Shown here: piece after piece, positions 6,306 to 6,681 of the stretch
Numbering within the stretch: position 1 is the first letter of the stretch
How the letters are laid out: each line of letters opens with the position of its first letter
Program-made: the position numbers and the translations under genes
Assembly: GCA_030840665.1 (NCBI GenBank)
Contig: JAVEEB010000292.1
Coordinates: 1 to 6,681 of the forward strand
DNA: 6,681 bases
Origin: Frankiaceae bacterium
Lineage (GTDB): Bacteria; Actinomycetota; Actinomycetes; JAVEEB01
Direction of reading: 5' to 3'
The notes under the pieces: generated by a model
What the model was told of the DNA's origin: nothing
Seen by the model: the letters and a program-made list of their open reading frames with translations, nothing else
Database searches by the model: none

Positions 6306-6626
6306 GTGACCGACGACGATCTGGTGTTCAAAGCACTCGCGGATCCCACCCGCCGCTTGCTCCTGGATCGGCTCTTCGCCGGCGACGGCCAGACCCTCAC
6401 GGAGCTCGAGACCGTGGCCGACATGACCCGCTTCGGCGTCATGAAGCACCTGCGGCTGCTCGAGGAGGCCGGCCTCGTCGTGACCCGCAAGTCGGGGCGC
6501 GAGAAGTTGCACTTCCTCAACGCCGTCCCCATCCGGCAGTTGCACGACCGCTGGATCGACAAGTTCACGGAACGCCGCGTGTCTGCGCTCCTCGATCTCA
6601 AAGCAGAATTGGAGAACGACTCATGA
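6306..6626 (+). CDS. ArsR-family winged-helix transcriptional repressor
   Basis: The product is 106 residues from GTG 6306, the usual size for the family. These dimeric winged-helix DNA-binding proteins repress nearby genes. The start is typical: VFKALADPTRRLLLDRL (residues 7-23), then LTELETVADMTRFGVMKHLRLLEEAGLV (31-58) containing the helix-turn-helix with the recognition helix around 41-53, then the beta wing VVTRKSGREKLHFLN (58-72) and a C-terminal dimer helix rich in charged residues. There is no Cys anywhere and no ELCVCD motif, so this is not a classical metal sensor. It belongs with the metal-independent ArsR proteins commonly encoded beside SRPBCC proteins (Rv2034-like group, from memory). 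GTG 6306 is chosen because it fits the promoter spacing and protein start; upstream extension would read through the promoter. Its TGA overlaps the next gene's ATG (ATGA), so the two are translationally coupled. The effector is unknown. Confidence 0.92.
   Translation: MTDDDLVFKALADPTRRLLLDRLFAGDGQTLTELETVADMTRFGVMKHLRLLEEAGLVVTRKSGREKLHFLNAVPIRQLHDRWIDKFTERRVSALLDLKAELENDS
6611..6614 (+). promoter_or_regulatory. Ribosome binding site of the SRPBCC gene
   Basis: GGAG at 6611-6614, inside the end of arsR, is 8 bases before ATG 6623. It supports translation of the downstream gene from the shared transcript, in contrast to arsR itself, which has no such site. Confidence 0.65.
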
Positions 6627-6681
6627 CAACGTCAACCGACACGATCACGGCGACTCAGGTGTACCGCGTGTACATCAAGGC
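6623..6681 (+). CDS. SRPBCC / AHSA1-like domain protein, N-terminus only (3' truncated by window edge)
   Basis: ATG 6623 overlaps the arsR stop as ATGA, and 19 codons plus two bases are visible. After a short Thr-rich lead the sequence TQVYRVYIKA (the last Ala inferred from GC) matches the first beta strand of SRPBCC/activator-of-Hsp90-ATPase-homologue proteins, which typically start with a VYRxYIKA stretch. These small helix-grip proteins enclose a hydrophobic pocket that binds lipids or other small hydrophobic molecules; most bacterial ones are uncharacterised. The pairing with an upstream ArsR gene in one operon is a recurrent arrangement in actinobacteria and strengthens the call. So little sequence is present that the assignment rests on that motif and context. 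Confidence 0.65.
   Translation, partial: MTTSTDTITATQVYRVYIK

Overview
The window reads as chromosomal DNA of a high-GC actinobacterium. Codon third positions are overwhelmingly G or C, long shadow ORFs run antisense to the real genes (typical of high GC), GTG starts occur, and at least one gene looks leaderless. The genus cannot be named from this sequence alone.

Layout from left to right: (1) the C-terminal half of an aldo/keto reductase, cut by the left edge (+). (2) A 162-bp gap with spaced GGACA repeats, an inverted repeat and a strong ribosome binding site. (3) A complete secreted family 3 glycoside hydrolase of the exo-beta-glucanase/beta-glucosidase type (+), with an unexplained C-terminal tail of about 86 residues. 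(4) A GC-rich hairpin, probably a terminator. (5) A DEAD-box RNA helicase of the CsdA/DbpA type with a glycine-rich linker and a C-terminal DbpA-like RNA-binding domain (+). (6) A 58-bp convergent gap that is mostly two tandem copies of a 20-bp unit. (7) A 12-helix MFS transporter on the minus strand. (8) A very tight divergent control region. (9) An ArsR-family repressor gene (+), whose stop codon overlaps the start of (10) an SRPBCC/AHSA1-like gene cut by the right edge.

The most informative region is 6270-6310. A near-consensus promoter (TTGACA, 18-bp spacer, TATTCT) is positioned to start transcription at or within a base of the arsR GTG codon, so the mRNA is probably leaderless. The perfect inverted repeat GTGACC-TTTT-GGTCAC fills almost the whole spacer. 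The same repeat abuts the start codon of the divergent MFS gene and contains its only ribosome-binding-like sequence. One bound ArsR dimer could therefore silence its own operon and hinder the transporter gene. This predicts a small regulon (ArsR, an SRPBCC lipid- or small-molecule-binding protein, an exporter or importer) whose ligand is unknown. The other genes look like independent units: carbohydrate degradation (GH3), redox (AKR) and RNA metabolism (helicase).
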